DNA of 6,931 bases from Chroococcidiopsidaceae cyanobacterium CP_BM_RX_35 (GTDB lineage Bacteria; Cyanobacteriota; Cyanobacteriia; Cyanobacteriales; Chroococcidiopsidaceae): contig JAFAVL010000198.1 of NCBI GenBank assembly GCA_019242465.1, positions 1 to 6,931 of the forward strand, written 5' to 3'. The notes beneath the pieces were generated by a model, which was not told where the DNA came from, did not search any database, and saw nothing but the letters and a program-made list of their open reading frames with translations. A program made the translations under genes and the position numbers. The first letter of the stretch is position 1, and each line of letters opens with the position of its first letter. This document shows, piece by piece, positions 6,596 to 6,931 of this stretch.

Positions 6596-6931
6596 CTAGT
6601 AAGAGCGTCTGCTGGGCTCCCAACTGGAGCGAAGACTTAGAGTCAAGTCAGAATTAGGGTAAACGACATTCACGTCAGCTTTATGGCGACCAAGTAGCGC
6701 CCCACCAGCAGCGCCTGCTGCACCACCACCTAAAAGTGGCGCTAGTTTAAAGCCGCCACCAGTAATAGCTGTGAGAACTGTTGCCGCTCCTCCACCAGCT
6801 GCTGCACCTGTCAAAATACTTTTGGCATCAGCACTCCGAGTAATTGTCTCTTGCCTATTAACGACTCGGGAAACTGCATCAATGTTCTGCTGATAACTGG
6901 AATCAGGAAATTTCAAGTATTCTGCCTCGAA
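6596..6931 (-). CDS. Glycine-zipper hypothetical protein, 5' end cut by window edge
   Basis: The minus-strand frame is open from the right edge to a TAG at 6598-6596, giving 111 visible residues. A TTG at 6916-6914 could serve as a start, but five more codons upstream are open to the edge, so I read it as 5'-truncated. The visible part begins with a polar, probably helical segment (SYQQNIDAVSRVVNRQETI). A Gly/Ala-rich hydrophobic region follows (TGAAAGGGAATVLTAITGGG, then LLGGGAAGAAGGALLG), a glycine-zipper pattern typical of membrane-associated or envelope proteins. The C-terminal tail is polar and beta-like (ADVNVVYPNSDLTLSL) and ends RRSY. I do not recognise a named family or function. The gene converges on the SpoIID gene, and its stop codon sits at the edge of the C-rich repeat arm. 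Confidence 0.7.
   Translation of the reverse strand, partial: FEAEYLKFPDSSYQQNIDAVSRVVNRQETITRSADAKSILTGAAAGGGAATVLTAITGGGFKLAPLLGGGAAGAAGGALLGRHKADVNVVYPNSDLTLSLRSSWEPSRRSY

Overview
The window looks like chromosomal DNA from a cyanobacterium. Four copies of the HIP1 octamer GCGATCGC occur in 6.9 kb, gcgatcac-type spacer repeats are present, and G-rich low-complexity tracts of a kind common in multicellular and Chroococcidiopsis-like cyanobacteria appear three times. The gene content agrees: an oxidoreductase-SelD fusion, a B12-binding radical SAM protein of the DUF4070 type, and a short SpoIID/LytB protein. The genus cannot be fixed from the sequence alone.

Layout, left to right. (1) The 5' 281 codons of trpS (tryptophanyl-tRNA synthetase) on the minus strand, cut by the left edge. 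(2) A 323-bp divergent spacer with a candidate promoter for the next gene. (3) A plus-strand B12-binding radical SAM protein, related to but probably distinct from the hopanoid methylase HpnP. (4) A 175-bp spacer with two gcgatcac copies. (5) A plus-strand 779-residue fusion of an FAD/NAD(P)-dependent oxidoreductase (TIGR03169 type) with selenide, water dikinase (SelD). It carries two in-frame low-complexity tracts, one G-rich inside the oxidoreductase half and one C-rich at the domain junction. (6) After 38 bp, a plus-strand exported SpoIID/LytB-domain protein. (7) A 238-bp convergent spacer almost filled by a repeat cassette with G-rich and C-rich arms, a perfect 15-bp inverted repeat and a structured GC-rich core. 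(8) The 3' end of a minus-strand gene for a small glycine-zipper protein of unknown function, cut by the right edge.

The genes do not form one clear pathway. TrpRS is housekeeping. The radical SAM protein probably modifies a lipid or other hydrophobic substrate (inference). SelD makes selenophosphate, and no selenium-using partner (selA, selB, selC, mnmH) lies in the window. The SpoIID protein probably acts on peptidoglycan. selD and the SpoIID gene may share a transcript because of their close spacing.

I see no defence system, CRISPR array, transposase, phage gene, tRNA or rRNA. The items most worth a second look are the in-frame repeat tracts in the SelD fusion, the repeat cassette at the 3' end, the orphan B12 radical SAM paralogue, and the SpoIID protein that lacks the usual middle segment.
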